40,829 bases of DNA from Bacteroidales bacterium (GCA_014800245.1 JAAVGM010000020.1:1-40829), one strand, 5' to 3'; counted from the first letter of the stretch, positions 24,574-33,626 are shown. The notes: a model not told the origin generated them from the letters alone. Made by a program: numbers and translations.

Positions 24574-25689
24574 ATGAATGTCATGAAACTATTTAGATTT
24601 TTATTGTCAAGTGCCATTGTCATAATGGCTATCTTTGATGCGTCCGCTCAACTAACATGGAATATCCAGGTCGGAGGCATCTGGGGAAAGGAAAACGAGG
24701 GATATGAGACTGGTGATTATACCAGAATGTCTATCCGAGAATGGGATGAAGAGGATTACGGACGCAAGAGCATACACAACGGCTACGAAGTTTCTGCAGG
24801 TCTGTATATGCAAATACCTATTAAAACCAATTCAATGTTTATTGACACGGGACTGGGGTGGAAACTAAAAAATGTTGTATCCGTACGAGATTTTGTTATT
24901 CATGAAAATCCAGATTACGGTGACTGGGGTGCTCACAAATTACTAAATTTTCAAGGTAATATGAATTTTTTGGAGCTTCCTGTTCGTTTTGGATATCAGC
25001 TTAATCTGAATGAAAAAAATTCCTTTCAGTTCAAATTGGGTCCCTATATCTCTTACGCGTTGGGGAAAATTCACAAGGATACCCCTGAATTCTTTCAGGA
25101 GAACATAAACGGGGGTATAATGGACTTCAATCACACACTCTCTCCAATCTCAATTGGTTTATCTCCCGCGGTAATATTCAAGCACCGTGCACTCTCATTT
25201 GGCGCAATATTCAACACCCCATGCTTCCTTAATGGCCCACGCGCAGTCAAAAGTTCTTCATTTAATTTAGTGCTGAGCGTTAATCTTGGTTCAACTGCAC
25301 ATTGGGATTGGGATGCTATAGCTGATGGTTTAGAAAGTGCAAGTACGATTATGCAAGGTATTACTGATACGTATGTGCAAACACAGAGTACTTATTCAGA
25401 CGATGGAAGTTCTTCTTCAAGTACTCTAACTTCTTCACCGTCCTCAAATACATCCTCTCAATCCAATTCCTCCAAGACTTCTGATTTTGATTTATCAAAA
25501 TGGACAGCTCGTAATGCAGAAAAATCTACTTATGACAAATATATAAATATTGTGATAAAAATTTTATCAGGAGATGATAAAACTAATAGAAAAGCAGATA
25601 TCCAACAAAAAATGAGATCAATTCGGACAAAATGGGCCAAATTGGGAGATAAGTGGGGTTGGCCTGCTTCTGAGTATGAAACCAAATAG
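24574..25689 (+). CDS. Outer-membrane beta-barrel protein with Ser-rich linker
   Basis: A 371-residue protein with a signal peptide (LFRFLLSSAIVIMAIFDASA, cleavage before QLTW). The next 230 residues alternate as amphipathic strands: NGYEVSAGLYMQIPI, FLELPVRFGYQLNL, FQFKLGPYISYALG, SIGLSPAVIFKH, FNLVLSVNLG. This is the PorT/OMP_b-brl pattern of small barrels. After the barrel comes a Ser/Thr-rich linker (about residues 280-312) and a short charged helical tail (KWTARNAEKSTYDKYINIVI). Such a tail is unusual for the family, and its side of the membrane is unknown. The ATG at 24574 is chosen; 24583 is an alternative. The foldable element lies directly upstream and a palindrome follows. Confidence 0.75.
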   Translation: MNVMKLFRFLLSSAIVIMAIFDASAQLTWNIQVGGIWGKENEGYETGDYTRMSIREWDEEDYGRKSIHNGYEVSAGLYMQIPIKTNSMFIDTGLGWKLKNVVSVRDFVIHENPDYGDWGAHKLLNFQGNMNFLELPVRFGYQLNLNEKNSFQFKLGPYISYALGKIHKDTPEFFQENINGGIMDFNHTLSPISIGLSPAVIFKHRALSFGAIFNTPCFLNGPRAVKSSSFNLVLSVNLGSTAHWDWDAIADGLESASTIMQGITDTYVQTQSTYSDDGSSSSSTLTSSPSSNTSSQSNSSKTSDFDLSKWTARNAEKSTYDKYINIVIKILSGDDKTNRKADIQQKMRSIRTKWAKLGDKWGWPASEYETK

Positions 25690-25739
25690 AAATTGACAGC
25701 ACTCCCCAAAAGGATTTCTTCGTATTCTCTTAACCTGTT

Positions 25740-25787
25740 TTTATCTTTTCAACAGCCCATTGCGCAATGGGCTGTTGAAAAGATAAA
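25740..25787 (+). terminator. Perfect 48-bp palindrome after the beta-barrel gene
   Basis: The strand reads the same as its reverse complement from 25740 to 25787, centred on GCGC (core CAGCCCATTGCGCAATGGG). It lies 51 bases after the stop codon and could terminate transcription in both directions. Confidence 0.7.
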
Positions 25788-26000
25788 TTAAGAATCCATC
25801 CTATAAGACCTGTTAATAGCACGATCGCAGATGTGCTTTGGATATCGTTCTGCAGCTTCAATTGCAAAGCCATCTATACGCATGTTACTTTTGTCTAGCT
25901 CTTTCCGGTTCAAATATCCTTTTCCCCCAGTCGCAACGCTAAGATTGTTCTTTCTGAAAAAGAATATTTTAGCTCGGAATTGAAAATCGGCGAGTTTCTG
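25788..26000 (-). pseudogene. Fragment of an unrecognised reading frame
   Basis: On the minus strand an open frame of 70 codons runs from an in-frame TAG (26001-26003) to TAA at 25788. It includes FRKNNLSVATGGKGYLNRKE, then MRIDGFAIEAAERYPKHICD and a short end. The composition looks like real protein rather than random translation. The first ATG is only at 25883, which leaves 31 residues, so this is most likely the C-terminal end of a decayed gene. I do not recognise the family. The stop codon abuts the 48-bp palindrome. Bases 26004-26120 hold no gene. Confidence 0.4.
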
Positions 26001-26120
26001 CTAAGGGAAACAATGCCAAGTCAAATAGCTATCCTGGAATTTTAACATATTCTATTGGATAGAACCTTAATTATTTTATTTTAATTAAGCAAAAGATAAG
26101 TTGAAATTTATTAATTTTCT

Positions 26121-26152
26121 TTTGCATTGATTAATTGCCTTTTATATCTTTG
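26121..26152 (+). promoter_or_regulatory. Consensus Bacteroidetes promoter with no gene directly behind it
   Basis: TTTG (26121-26124), exactly 20 bases, then TATCTTTG (26145-26152). This is the best promoter in the window. Transcription would begin near 26158 and run into the long inverted repeat. A 26-codon frame from ATG 26156 to 26236 is possible but has no recognisable features. Confidence 0.7.
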
Positions 26153-26264
26153 TAGATGGCATCCGGCATATCAAAGATTCCGCCGCCTCGGCTCTGCCAA
26201 AATATTAAAGATGATCCAATAAAATATAATTAATGAAAATAATTATCCTCAAAAATCCCCATTA

Positions 26265-26507
26265 GATAAAGGAAAAGTCCGTACGCAGATCGCCTTACGG
26301 CTTGTTACGCAAGATTTAAGCAGATTGAACGGGGATTTTTATATAGTGAAGAGTCTGCTCCCATCTGCCAAGACCGACAGGTCTAATCTGCTTCTATCTC
26401 ATAAATAATTAATGTATTTTTCAATAAAAAGATCCCCGTTCAATCTGCTCAAATCCTGCGCCCTAAAAAGCAACGCTTTGATCCAGCGTACGGACCTTTT
26501 CTTTATC
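26265..26507. repeat. Long inverted repeat (about 80-bp arms)
   Basis: The left arm 26265-26342 and right arm 26426-26507 are complementary in two strong blocks. The outer block GATAAAGGAAAAGTCCGTACGC pairs with the end of the right arm; the inner block is centred on AGCAGATTGAACGGGGAT. Between them is a less conserved internal loop. The central loop contains a small hairpin AGACC-GACA-GGTCT (26371-26384). The whole could form a hairpin of about 240 nt in RNA or single-stranded DNA. It immediately precedes a RAYT remnant. Confidence 0.75.
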
Positions 26508-26523
26508 CATCATATACTTATAT

Positions 26524-26856
26524 AACAAGCTATGGCATACCAACATCCTCAATGACGGGGTGCTGGTATCTCCTTTCATCAATCCCAAGGAAAAGAAAGT
26601 GAGGGATTGGGCTATGGATAACGGTGGCTCTATCATCCTCCTTACTCATGAGCCTTTCACTGAAAGATTCAAGCCACAAGGGAAAATGTTTGACCTTTGT
26701 GCCGAAGGGAGATTGCTTATTGTACGCATTCCTCCGAATGAACAGGAGGCGGAATACATACGCGACAATGATCGCCCCTGCTATGCGCATTGCCAAAGAA
26801 TGAATGATATTGCAAAGGAGATAGCGGAAAATGAATTCAGGCCAATATTGCTTTAG
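26524..26856 (+). pseudogene. 5'-truncated RAYT-like transposase (C-terminal domain only)
   Basis: The frame reads NDGVLVSPFINPKEKKVRD, then FTERFKPQGKMFDLCAEGRL, clearly homologous to residues 228-290 of the transposase at 1205-2182 (CDGVLVSPFINPSEKEIRD, FDLCAEGRILII). The N-terminal Y1 nuclease domain with the HxH and tyrosine is absent; homology starts close to the end of the long inverted repeat. The two sequences differ at many positions, so this is not a recent copy of the intact gene. It could be expressed from a GTG at 26560 as a 98-residue domain, but decay is the simpler reading. Confidence 0.8.
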
Positions 26857-26908
26857 CCTGTAGCCAAAGATTTTTATTGAAAGGATTATCGGTAGGATTT
26901 TTTATTGG

Positions 26909-27010
26909 GGCACAGCCCCGGCGGAAACAGCTTCGCGCTGATTAAATCCGCGCGTCTATGCTGATATGGCTTTCCCAATAGCGCGAAGCTGTTTCCGCCT
27001 CGGCTATGCC
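26909..27010. repeat. REP-like inverted repeat after the RAYT remnant
   Basis: GGCGGAAACAGCTTCGCGCT (26920-26939) and its exact reverse complement (26980-26999) form perfect 20-bp arms. Weaker pairing extends outward to 26909 and 27010. The outer motif CCGCCTCGGCTATGCC (26995-27010) recurs with one change at 26183-26198, next to the consensus promoter. Confidence 0.8.
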
Positions 27011-27028
27011 GAATTTCTATTAGCCAAG

Positions 27029-27061
27029 AAAGCCGGGCTTCCAAATCGGGAGCCCGGCTTT
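27029..27061 (-). terminator. Terminator of the frdCAB operon
   Basis: AAAGCCGGGCT (27029-27039) pairs perfectly with AGCCCGGCTTT (27051-27061), 28 bases after the frdB stop. T's follow the stem on the minus strand. Confidence 0.75.
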
Positions 27062-27088
27062 CTCTATTAGCGGAATGTGTATTTGTAT

Positions 27089-27847
27089 TTATTCCTTGCA
27101 TTTAGCTGCGATGAACATGCGGTTCATGCGGCCGATATTGGCAAGCTTGATGTTCTTCGGACATTCAGCTGAACATGCGCCTGTGTTGGTGCAGTTACCG
27201 AAGCCGAGCTCATCCATCTTAGCTACCATGGCGCGGACACGACGGTCTTTCTCAACCTCTCCCTGGGGAAGAAGTGCGAGCTGGCTGATCTTCGCAGATA
27301 CGAAGAGCATTGCAGAACCATTCTTACAAGCGGCCACGCAAGCACCGCAACCGATGCAGCTTGCAGAATCCATTGCCTCATCAGCCTTCACCTTAGAGAT
27401 AGGAAGGTTATTGGCATCCTGCGCACCGCCACAGTTGAATGATACATAACCACCTGCCTGCTGAATCTTGTCGAATGCGTTACGATCCACCATAAGGTCC
27501 TTGATTACAGGGAACGCAGCCGAACGCCAAGGCTCCACAGTGATAGTCTCGCCGTTAGCGAAACGACGCATATAGAGCTGGCAGGTAGTAGCGCCTGTAG
27601 CAGGGCCGTGAGGATGTCCGTTGATATAGAGCGAGCACATACCGCAGATACCCTCGCGGCAGTCGTGGTCGAACACGATAGGCTCCTCGCCCTTCTCGAT
27701 AAGAGTCTCATTCAGGATATCGAGAGTCTCCAGGAATGAAGTGTCGGGTGTGGTCTCTACATCATTGTAAGTCACAAAAGCACCCTGTGCCTTAGGGCCG
27801 GCCTGACGCCACACCCTAAGATTGACTTTCATTATATTTTCTTCCAT
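27089..27847 (-). CDS. frdB: Fumarate reductase/succinate dehydrogenase iron-sulfur subunit
   Basis: The 252-residue electron-transfer subunit, which passes electrons between the quinone site of subunit C and the flavin of subunit A. The [2Fe-2S] ligands are in CREGICGMC (C63, C68, C71) with C89. The [4Fe-4S] ligands are in [11 protein letters not shown] (C164, C167, C170, C174). The [3Fe-4S] set is C219, C225 and C229 in [11 protein letters not shown]. It is the last gene of the operon, 34 bases after frdA, with a hairpin behind it. In fermenting Bacteroidales the enzyme works mainly as fumarate reductase (established for the group). The sdh/frd naming cannot be settled by sequence alone. 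Confidence 0.97.
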   Translation of the reverse strand: MEENIMKVNLRVWRQAGPKAQGAFVTYNDVETTPDTSFLETLDILNETLIEKGEEPIVFDHDCREGICGMCSLYINGHPHGPATGATTCQLYMRRFANGETITVEPWRSAAFPVIKDLMVDRNAFDKIQQAGGYVSFNCGGAQDANNLPISKVKADEAMDSASCIGCGACVAACKNGSAMLFVSAKISQLALLPQGEVEKDRRVRAMVAKMDELGFGNCTNTGACSAECPKNIKLANIGRMNRMFIAAKCKE

Positions 27848-27881
27848 TTTGAATTTCAGTTTTTGGGGTTAGAGCTGTGGC

Positions 27882-29903
27882 TTAAGACTTGTAGTTACGT
27901 GTCTGAACCTTGATTGCCTCATAGTGGAGGGGCTCTTTGATAAGTTCGGGAGCCTTGTCGTCGCTGCCTTCATATTCCCAGCAGCTTACGTAGAAGCAGT
28001 TCTCGTCGTCGCGCTTAGCCTCGCCTTCCTCAGTCTGGTACTCAGTGCGGAAATGACCACCGCAGCTTTCGTTACGGCTCAATGCGTCATATGCGATGAG
28101 CTCGCCCATTGTGATGAAGTCGTTGAGACGGAAAGCCTTGTCAAGCTCGATGTTCATGCCGTCCATTGTGCCGGGCACGAAGAGATCCTTCTCGAATGCC
28201 TTGCGGAGATCCTTGAGCTTGCTGAGAGCGAGTTCGAGACCTTCCTTGTCGCGGGCCATACCCACATACTCCCACATGATGTGGCCGAGCTCTTTGTGGA
28301 TTGAATCTACAGAACGAGTTCCCTTGATATTCATGAGCTTCTCCTCGTCTGCGATACACTTGGCCTCGGCAGCGTCAAACTCAGGAGTGTCAGTCTTGAA
28401 GTGAGGAACAGTGATCTGGTCGCTCAGATAGTTCTGGATTGTATAGGGAAGCACGAAATAACCGTCGGCGAGACCCTGCATGAGGGCTGATGCACCAAGA
28501 CGGTTAGCACCATGGTCGGAGAAGTTACACTCACCGATTGCGAACAGACCCTTCACTGAAGTCTGGAGCTCATAGTCAACCCAAATACCACCCATTGTGT
28601 AGTGGATAGCGGGGAAGATCATCATCGGGTTGTAATAGTTCACGCCGTTATGCTCCTTGGCAAATTCGCCGGGGTTAACGTCGGTGATCTCCTCATACAT
28701 ATCGAAGAGGTTGCCGTAACGCTGACGAACCACGTCGATGCCGAGACGGTTGATAGCCTCTGAGAAATCGAGGAATACGGCAAGACCTGTGTTGTTCACG
28801 CCGAAGCCTGCATCGCAACGCTCCTTAGCTGCACGAGATGCAACGTCGCGGGGAACGAGGTTACCGAATGCCGGATAGCGACGCTCCAAGTAATAGTCGC
28901 GATCCTCTTCGGGGATATCGCTACCCTTGATCTGACCTTTCTGAAGCTTCTCAGCATCCTCTTTCTTCTTCGGAACCCAGATACGGCCGTCGTTACGGAG
29001 CGACTCAGACATAAGAGTGAGCTTAGACTGCTTGTCGCCGTGAACGGGGATACAAGTCGGGTGGATCTGAACGAATGCGGGGTTAGCGAAATAAGCACCC
29101 TTGCGATAGCAAGCCATTGCAGCGGAGCAGTTGCAACCCATTGCGTTAGTAGAAAGGAAGTAGGTGTTGCCATAACCGCCGGTAGCGATTACCACAGCGT
29201 GAGCTGCGAAACGCTCGAACTTACCTGTAACAAGGTTCTTGGCGATGATACCGCGTGCGCGTTCCACACCATCCTTATCCTTGATAAGCACGAGTTCGTG
29301 CATCTCATAACGGTTGTAGCTCTTCACCTTTCCGAGCTGGATCTGACGGTTGAGCGAGCTGTAAGCACCGAGAAGGAGCTGCTGGCCTGTCTGACCCTTG
29401 GCATAGAAAGTACGGCTCACCTGAGCGCCACCGAATGAACGGTTGGCAAGCAGACCGCCATATTCGCGTGCGAAAGGCACACCCTGAGCCACACACTGGT
29501 CGATGATATTGTTAGACACCTCGGCAAGACGATACACGTTTGCTTCGCGAGCACGGTAGTCGCCGCCCTTCACAGTGTCGTAGAAAAGACGATATACAGA
29601 GTCGCCGTCGTTCTGATAGTTCTTTGCGGCGTTGATACCACCCTGCGCTGCGATAGAGTGAGCGCGACGGGGTGAATCCTGGATGCAGAAGTTGAGCACG
29701 TTGAAGCCGAGCTCTGCAAGAGTTGATGCGGCCGACGCACCGGCAAGACCGGTTCCGACAACGATCACATCGAGTTTACGCTTGTTGGCGGGGTTCACCA
29801 ATTTCTGATGAGCCTTATAGTTGGTCCATTTCTCAGCGACAGGACCCTCCGGGATCTTGGAATCAGCCGGATTCATAACTTTTACTTTATCTAAATTTGC
29901 CAT
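27882..29903 (-). CDS. frdA: Fumarate reductase/succinate dehydrogenase flavoprotein subunit
   Basis: The 673-residue catalytic subunit that interconverts fumarate and succinate. The FAD-binding GTGLAG is at 50-55. [16 protein letters not shown] carries the histidine (H82) that binds FAD covalently. [15 protein letters not shown], the substrate-site region with HPTCIP, and the C-terminal [14 protein letters not shown] are all present. The length fits the long type paired with a single cytochrome b subunit, found in Bacteroidetes and epsilon-proteobacteria. It begins 8 bases after frdC and is followed by frdB. Confidence 0.97.
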   Translation of the reverse strand: MANLDKVKVMNPADSKIPEGPVAEKWTNYKAHQKLVNPANKRKLDVIVVGTGLAGASAASTLAELGFNVLNFCIQDSPRRAHSIAAQGGINAAKNYQNDGDSVYRLFYDTVKGGDYRAREANVYRLAEVSNNIIDQCVAQGVPFAREYGGLLANRSFGGAQVSRTFYAKGQTGQQLLLGAYSSLNRQIQLGKVKSYNRYEMHELVLIKDKDGVERARGIIAKNLVTGKFERFAAHAVVIATGGYGNTYFLSTNAMGCNCSAAMACYRKGAYFANPAFVQIHPTCIPVHGDKQSKLTLMSESLRNDGRIWVPKKKEDAEKLQKGQIKGSDIPEEDRDYYLERRYPAFGNLVPRDVASRAAKERCDAGFGVNNTGLAVFLDFSEAINRLGIDVVRQRYGNLFDMYEEITDVNPGEFAKEHNGVNYYNPMMIFPAIHYTMGGIWVDYELQTSVKGLFAIGECNFSDHGANRLGASALMQGLADGYFVLPYTIQNYLSDQITVPHFKTDTPEFDAAEAKCIADEEKLMNIKGTRSVDSIHKELGHIMWEYVGMARDKEGLELALSKLKDLRKAFEKDLFVPGTMDGMNIELDKAFRLNDFITMGELIAYDALSRNESCGGHFRTEYQTEEGEAKRDDENCFYVSCWEYEGSDDKAPELIKEPLHYEAIKVQTRNYKS

Positions 29904-29911
29904 ATCGCTAA

Positions 29912-30937
29912 TTAGTTGGGTTGGTTTACTTCAATTACATTCATTTCGGGCTGGTTGTCGCCTGCTTCGAGATAGTCGAAGAAAGCCACTACGCGGGTGA
30001 GACCCTTGGCACGTTCCTGAACCTCCTTGAACTGCTCAGCGGCAGCGGGGTTATTCTTTAGATATTCCTGAGCCTCGGGAGCTGCCATCTGCTCTGCCTG
30101 CTGACGCATCCCTGCCTCCATCTGACGGATACCCTGAGAAACCTGATCATAGCTTGACATGCGGATCTGCTGGCCGAGCTGTGCGGCATCCGGACCGAAG
30201 TCTTTCTCGATCATTGCGGGGATCATATCCTTATACTGCTCGCGGAGCACGGGATCCTTGAGATAATCCTTGTCGTGAGCCTTTACTGTGAATACGATAG
30301 CCTGAGCCACGAAGAGCGCGATCACGATGGATACCCACCAGCAACCGATCTTCTTCAAGCGACCGATCCATACCTCATTGTCCCAACCGCAAGACTGGAA
30401 CATCGACCAGAAACCATGGTTCATGTGGAACCAAAGAGCCACGAAGCCGATGATGTAAACGATCGGAGTCCATACAAGGCTGAAAGCCTCCTGGATGAAG
30501 AGCGTACCTGCTGCGGGAGGGATAGCGCCTTCCACGCCGCGGATCTCCTGAAGCTGCATCTTAGCCCAGAACTGGATAAGGTGAACCACGAGGAATGCGA
30601 GAACCACGATACCGAGCACGAGCATGTTCTTTGAAGACCATTCTACGTTTTTCGGACGCTTCTCGATTGAATAGCGCACATTACCACGCGCCTTACGGTT
30701 CTGAACGGTAAGGATAAGAGCGTAGATGATGTGGAGGATGAATAGAAACGCGAGCCCTACTGAGGCGATAAGCGCATACCAATTTGCTCCTAAGAATTCG
30801 CAAATCGAATTATACGCCGCCGGCCAACAGATTGCTACAGCGTTCATCACACAGTGAAATGTTACAAATAGGACAAGGCATGCACCCGTGAGGGCCATCA
30901 CAAACTTACGTCCTACAGATGAGCATGATAACCACAT
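29912..30937 (-). CDS. frdC: Fumarate reductase/succinate dehydrogenase cytochrome b subunit with C-terminal extension
   Basis: The membrane anchor that binds haem and quinone. Five membrane segments are visible at about 12-37, 53-78, 104-124, 155-174 and 200-218. They carry histidines H28, H69, H119, H171 and H174 as possible haem ligands. The core matches the family over residues 1-220 ([28 protein letters not shown]). Family members in related genera end soon after the fifth segment, at roughly 230 residues by my recollection, whereas this one runs to 341. The extra 120 residues are charged and Gln/Met/Ala-rich, look helical or coiled-coil ([20 protein letters not shown]), and probably lie outside the membrane. 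First gene of the operon. Confidence 0.95.
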   Translation of the reverse strand: MWLSCSSVGRKFVMALTGACLVLFVTFHCVMNAVAICWPAAYNSICEFLGANWYALIASVGLAFLFILHIIYALILTVQNRKARGNVRYSIEKRPKNVEWSSKNMLVLGIVVLAFLVVHLIQFWAKMQLQEIRGVEGAIPPAAGTLFIQEAFSLVWTPIVYIIGFVALWFHMNHGFWSMFQSCGWDNEVWIGRLKKIGCWWVSIVIALFVAQAIVFTVKAHDKDYLKDPVLREQYKDMIPAMIEKDFGPDAAQLGQQIRMSSYDQVSQGIRQMEAGMRQQAEQMAAPEAQEYLKNNPAAAEQFKEVQERAKGLTRVVAFFDYLEAGDNQPEMNVIEVNQPN

Positions 30938-31057
30938 AGCTGTTCTGAATTTAATTATTAGTTATTTTGTTTATGTTCTGTTTGCAGGTGCCCGAGGTTA
31001 GCAGCGGGCTTTTTCCGTCTCCGCACATTTATGTCTTAGGCTTTTACGGATTCTTTG

Positions 31058-31065
31058 CAAATTTA
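31058..31065 (-). promoter_or_regulatory. -7 box of the frdCAB promoter
   Basis: On the minus strand TAAATTTG matches TAnnTTTG, about 120 bases before frdC. The leader contains a GCCCG/CGGGC hairpin (30990-31009). The gap 30938-31218 has no gene. Confidence 0.55.
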
Positions 31066-31177
31066 TCATTATTTTAGCATAACTAAAAATTATTCCTTAT
31101 TTTTTTATCATCATTTTTGATGATATTGCTTTTTTGCACCTCCAAATTCCGATTTTTTAAAAATTTCTCCCTCGCGC

Positions 31178-31208
31178 TTTGTCATTTGAAAAAAAATTAG
31201 TAACTTTG
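31178..31208 (+). promoter_or_regulatory. Promoter of tRNA-Arg
   Basis: TTTG (31178-31181), 19 bases, TAACTTTG (31201-31208), followed after 10 bases by the tRNA. This is a textbook Bacteroidetes promoter. Confidence 0.8.
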
Positions 31209-31218
31209 CCCTCACGTT

Positions 31219-31292
31219 GGTCTGGTAGCTCAGCTGGATAGAGCATCTGCCTTCTAAGCAGACGGTCCCGCGTTCGAATCGCGGCCAGATCA
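31219..31292 (+). tRNA. tRNA-Arg (anticodon UCU)
   Basis: A complete cloverleaf. Acceptor GGTCTGG pairs with CCAGATC, with one G-U pair; the D arm is GCTCAGCTGGATAGAGC. The anticodon stem TCTGC/GCAGA encloses CTTCTAA (anticodon TCT), and the T arm contains GTTCGAATC. The discriminator base is A. CCA is not encoded. It reads AGA codons. Confidence 0.97.
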
Positions 31293-31309
31293 CTCCCCTT
31301 TTAATTAAG

Positions 31310-31348
31310 AATCCCGGATAGCTCTTCTGAACTATCCGGGATTTTTTT
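31310..31348 (+). terminator. Terminator of tRNA-Arg
   Basis: AATCCCGGATAG (31310-31321) pairs perfectly with CTATCCGGGATT (31332-31343) and is followed by a T run to 31348. It may also stop transcription of the GH97 gene, which ends at 31360 on the other strand. Confidence 0.9.
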
Positions 31349-31359
31349 GCTTATGATAT

Positions 31360-33471
31360 TTATTTCTTCGGCTGAATGCGGATTGCCCCCCCGCCGCCGG
31401 GAGCGAGATGCTGCTTGAGCTTGGTCTTTGAATCCACATTGATGGTGCGGATCTTGTAGGCCTGAGGATTGGTTTTCCAATCGGCATCGGGTGCATCCTC
31501 ATAGATTGTTGCCACAAATTTCTGACCTTTGGGCAAGAAACTCATGTCGATCGTTGCATTGCGGGCATTCTCATCTGTGATTGCGCCCACATACCAATCG
31601 TCGGAATGTTTATCCTTGCGGGCCACTGTGATATAGCGGTTCGGCTCTGCCTCAAGATATTTTGAATCCGACCAATCCACGGGCACATCCTTAATGAATT
31701 GGAATGCATCGGGAAAACGCTCGTAGTTCTCTGGAAGGTCGCACACCATCTGCATCGGTGATGGCATCGTGAGATAGAGAGCGAGCTGACGGGTGAGGGT
31801 TGTCCCTGCCTGTGAGTCTTTCCCTTCTCCGTAATAGCTCATGCGGGTTTCGAACAGACCGGGAGTGTAATCCATCGGGCCGCCTTTCAAGCGAGTGAAA
31901 GGGAGGATGCAGGTATGCGAGGGGGGATTGCCACCCATCGATTCAAATTCGCCTCCGCGTGCAGATTCCTGAGCGAGCCAGTTGGGATATGTGCGGCAAA
32001 GGCCTGTGGGGCGCGGAGCTTCGTGGCTATCCACCATGATTTGATAATCTGCCGCACGCTCGATCACATGCTTGGCATGATCCACCATCCACTGCGAGGT
32101 GTGATGTTCCGAACGAGGGATTACAGCACCTACGTATCCTGTCTTCACAGCGTCATAATTATTATCTTTCATGAATTGGAATGCGCGGTCGAGCTGCTTC
32201 TCATAGTCGGAGGCATTCGCAGAGGTCTCATGGTGCATGATGAGCTTCACCCCCTTCTCCTTGGCATAATCGCGGAGCGCGGGGAGATCGAAGTCGGGAT
32301 AAGGCTTGTCGAAGAGGAACTGACGGTTCTTGCGATAGCTCACCCAGTCTTCCCAACCTTCGTTCCAACCCTCCACGAGCACGCCGTCAAGACCGTTGGC
32401 AGCCGCGAAGTCGATATATTTCTTCACATTCTCTGTGTTGGCCGGATGGCGACCGTTGGGTTTGAGTTTGGTGTAGTCGGTTACGCCGGGCTTGGCCAAG
32501 GGATCGTCGGAGTAGGCCCAGGTCTTCTGGTTACCTGTGAACATCTCCCACCATACGCCGCAGAATTTCATCGGCTTGATCCATGATGTATCCTCAATTT
32601 TATTTGGCTCGTTGAGATTGAGCACAAGCTGGGATGCGAGGATATCGCGAGCATCGTCGCTTACGATGAGCGTGCGCCAAGGGCTGTGGAAGGGAGCCTG
32701 CACATATGCGCTGACGCCGAGACGGTCGGGCACAAGATGCGCCTTCATATCGAAGTTCTTGCTATCCACATCAAGGAGCATGGCGGGATAGCCCATGAGG
32801 GCTGCCTCATGCACGTTGATATATACGCCGTCGTCGGTCTTCATCAGCATCGGAGTCTGGATGGTGTTTCCTCCTGTGCGCTGTGCTTCGGAGTGACGGG
32901 TGTAGCTGTTGAGGGCTTCGGGAAGATCGGTGAAAGTGGTTTCGGAGAAGAGATATTCGTCTGTGTCATAGTCTCCGGGGATACAATAGAGCTTATGGTT
33001 GCCGGGGAAATTGAATTCGGTCAACTCATCTTTCACTGTAAGATAATTGGTGCCTTCCTGCACGGGGAATTCATAACGGAATCCGAGACCGTCATCGAAA
33101 AGACGGAAGCGCACAATCATCTCCCTTTCGGGCTGATCCTTTGTCTGAGGGGCCTTGAGATTGACTGCCATCTCGCGGAAATGGTCACGTATAGAGGAAT
33201 ATTCACCCCATACGGGCTCCCATGAGCGATCTACCGTAACAGTATCTACACCGGCAATCATGAAACCATCGGCAAAGGTCGTCTCATCTGCTTTGAGTCC
33301 AAGCTTACTGGGCTCCACAATAGTCTTTCCCTTATAGGAAAGGGAATAATAAGGCTGACCTTCGGGATTTACATTCACGTTAAGGCTCAGCTCCCCAGAG
33401 GGGGAAGTTATGCTTGACGCCGACAATTGCAATGCGGCGGAAAGCATGAGTATTGATAAGGTATATTTCAT
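31360..33471 (-). CDS. susB: GH97 alpha-glucosidase, SusB-like inverting type
   Basis: A 703-residue periplasmic enzyme that cleaves glucose from alpha-glucan oligosaccharides. It has a signal peptide (about residues 1-19), an N-terminal beta-sandwich, a catalytic barrel and a C-terminal sandwich. E415 (IMHHETSA), E484 (DSHEAPRP) and E508 (ARGGEFES) are spaced 69 and 24 residues apart, exactly as E439, E508 and E532 of Bacteroides thetaiotaomicron SusB. This identifies the inverting subgroup rather than the retaining alpha-galactosidase type. It is last in the locus, 155 bases after the GH13 stop, with a small hairpin in the gap. Confidence 0.93.
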   Translation of the reverse strand: MKYTLSILMLSAALQLSASSITSPSGELSLNVNVNPEGQPYYSLSYKGKTIVEPSKLGLKADETTFADGFMIAGVDTVTVDRSWEPVWGEYSSIRDHFREMAVNLKAPQTKDQPEREMIVRFRLFDDGLGFRYEFPVQEGTNYLTVKDELTEFNFPGNHKLYCIPGDYDTDEYLFSETTFTDLPEALNSYTRHSEAQRTGGNTIQTPMLMKTDDGVYINVHEAALMGYPAMLLDVDSKNFDMKAHLVPDRLGVSAYVQAPFHSPWRTLIVSDDARDILASQLVLNLNEPNKIEDTSWIKPMKFCGVWWEMFTGNQKTWAYSDDPLAKPGVTDYTKLKPNGRHPANTENVKKYIDFAAANGLDGVLVEGWNEGWEDWVSYRKNRQFLFDKPYPDFDLPALRDYAKEKGVKLIMHHETSANASDYEKQLDRAFQFMKDNNYDAVKTGYVGAVIPRSEHHTSQWMVDHAKHVIERAADYQIMVDSHEAPRPTGLCRTYPNWLAQESARGGEFESMGGNPPSHTCILPFTRLKGGPMDYTPGLFETRMSYYGEGKDSQAGTTLTRQLALYLTMPSPMQMVCDLPENYERFPDAFQFIKDVPVDWSDSKYLEAEPNRYITVARKDKHSDDWYVGAITDENARNATIDMSFLPKGQKFVATIYEDAPDADWKTNPQAYKIRTINVDSKTKLKQHLAPGGGGAIRIQPKK

Positions 33472-33572
33472 TAGTAGATATGATATTATGTTCCTTCATT
33501 AGAACGATGTGTCGAATTAAAAATTATATCCTCGTTCCTAAGAGCAATTTAGGGAGAAATGAAAATGAAGGA

Positions 33573-33590
33573 GCGAGCTTTTCGGCTCGC
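33573..33590 (-). other. Hairpin between the GH13 and GH97 genes
   Basis: GCGAGC and GCTCGC form a 6-bp GC stem with a 6-base loop in the 155-base gap. It may tune expression of GH97 relative to upstream genes. It lacks a T run. Confidence 0.35.
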
Positions 33591-33626
33591 CCCTATTTAA
33601 TCGGATTCCCACGGAATGTACCAAAC

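Noticed and set aside
26156-26236. 26-codon frame directly behind the consensus promoter
   Set aside because: No ribosome-binding site is possible because the transcript would start at about the ATG, and the peptide has no recognisable feature. It is left as a possibility only.
28141-29761. Several frames opposite or out of phase with frdA
   Set aside because: All lie within a gene with complete flavoprotein motifs and none has family features.
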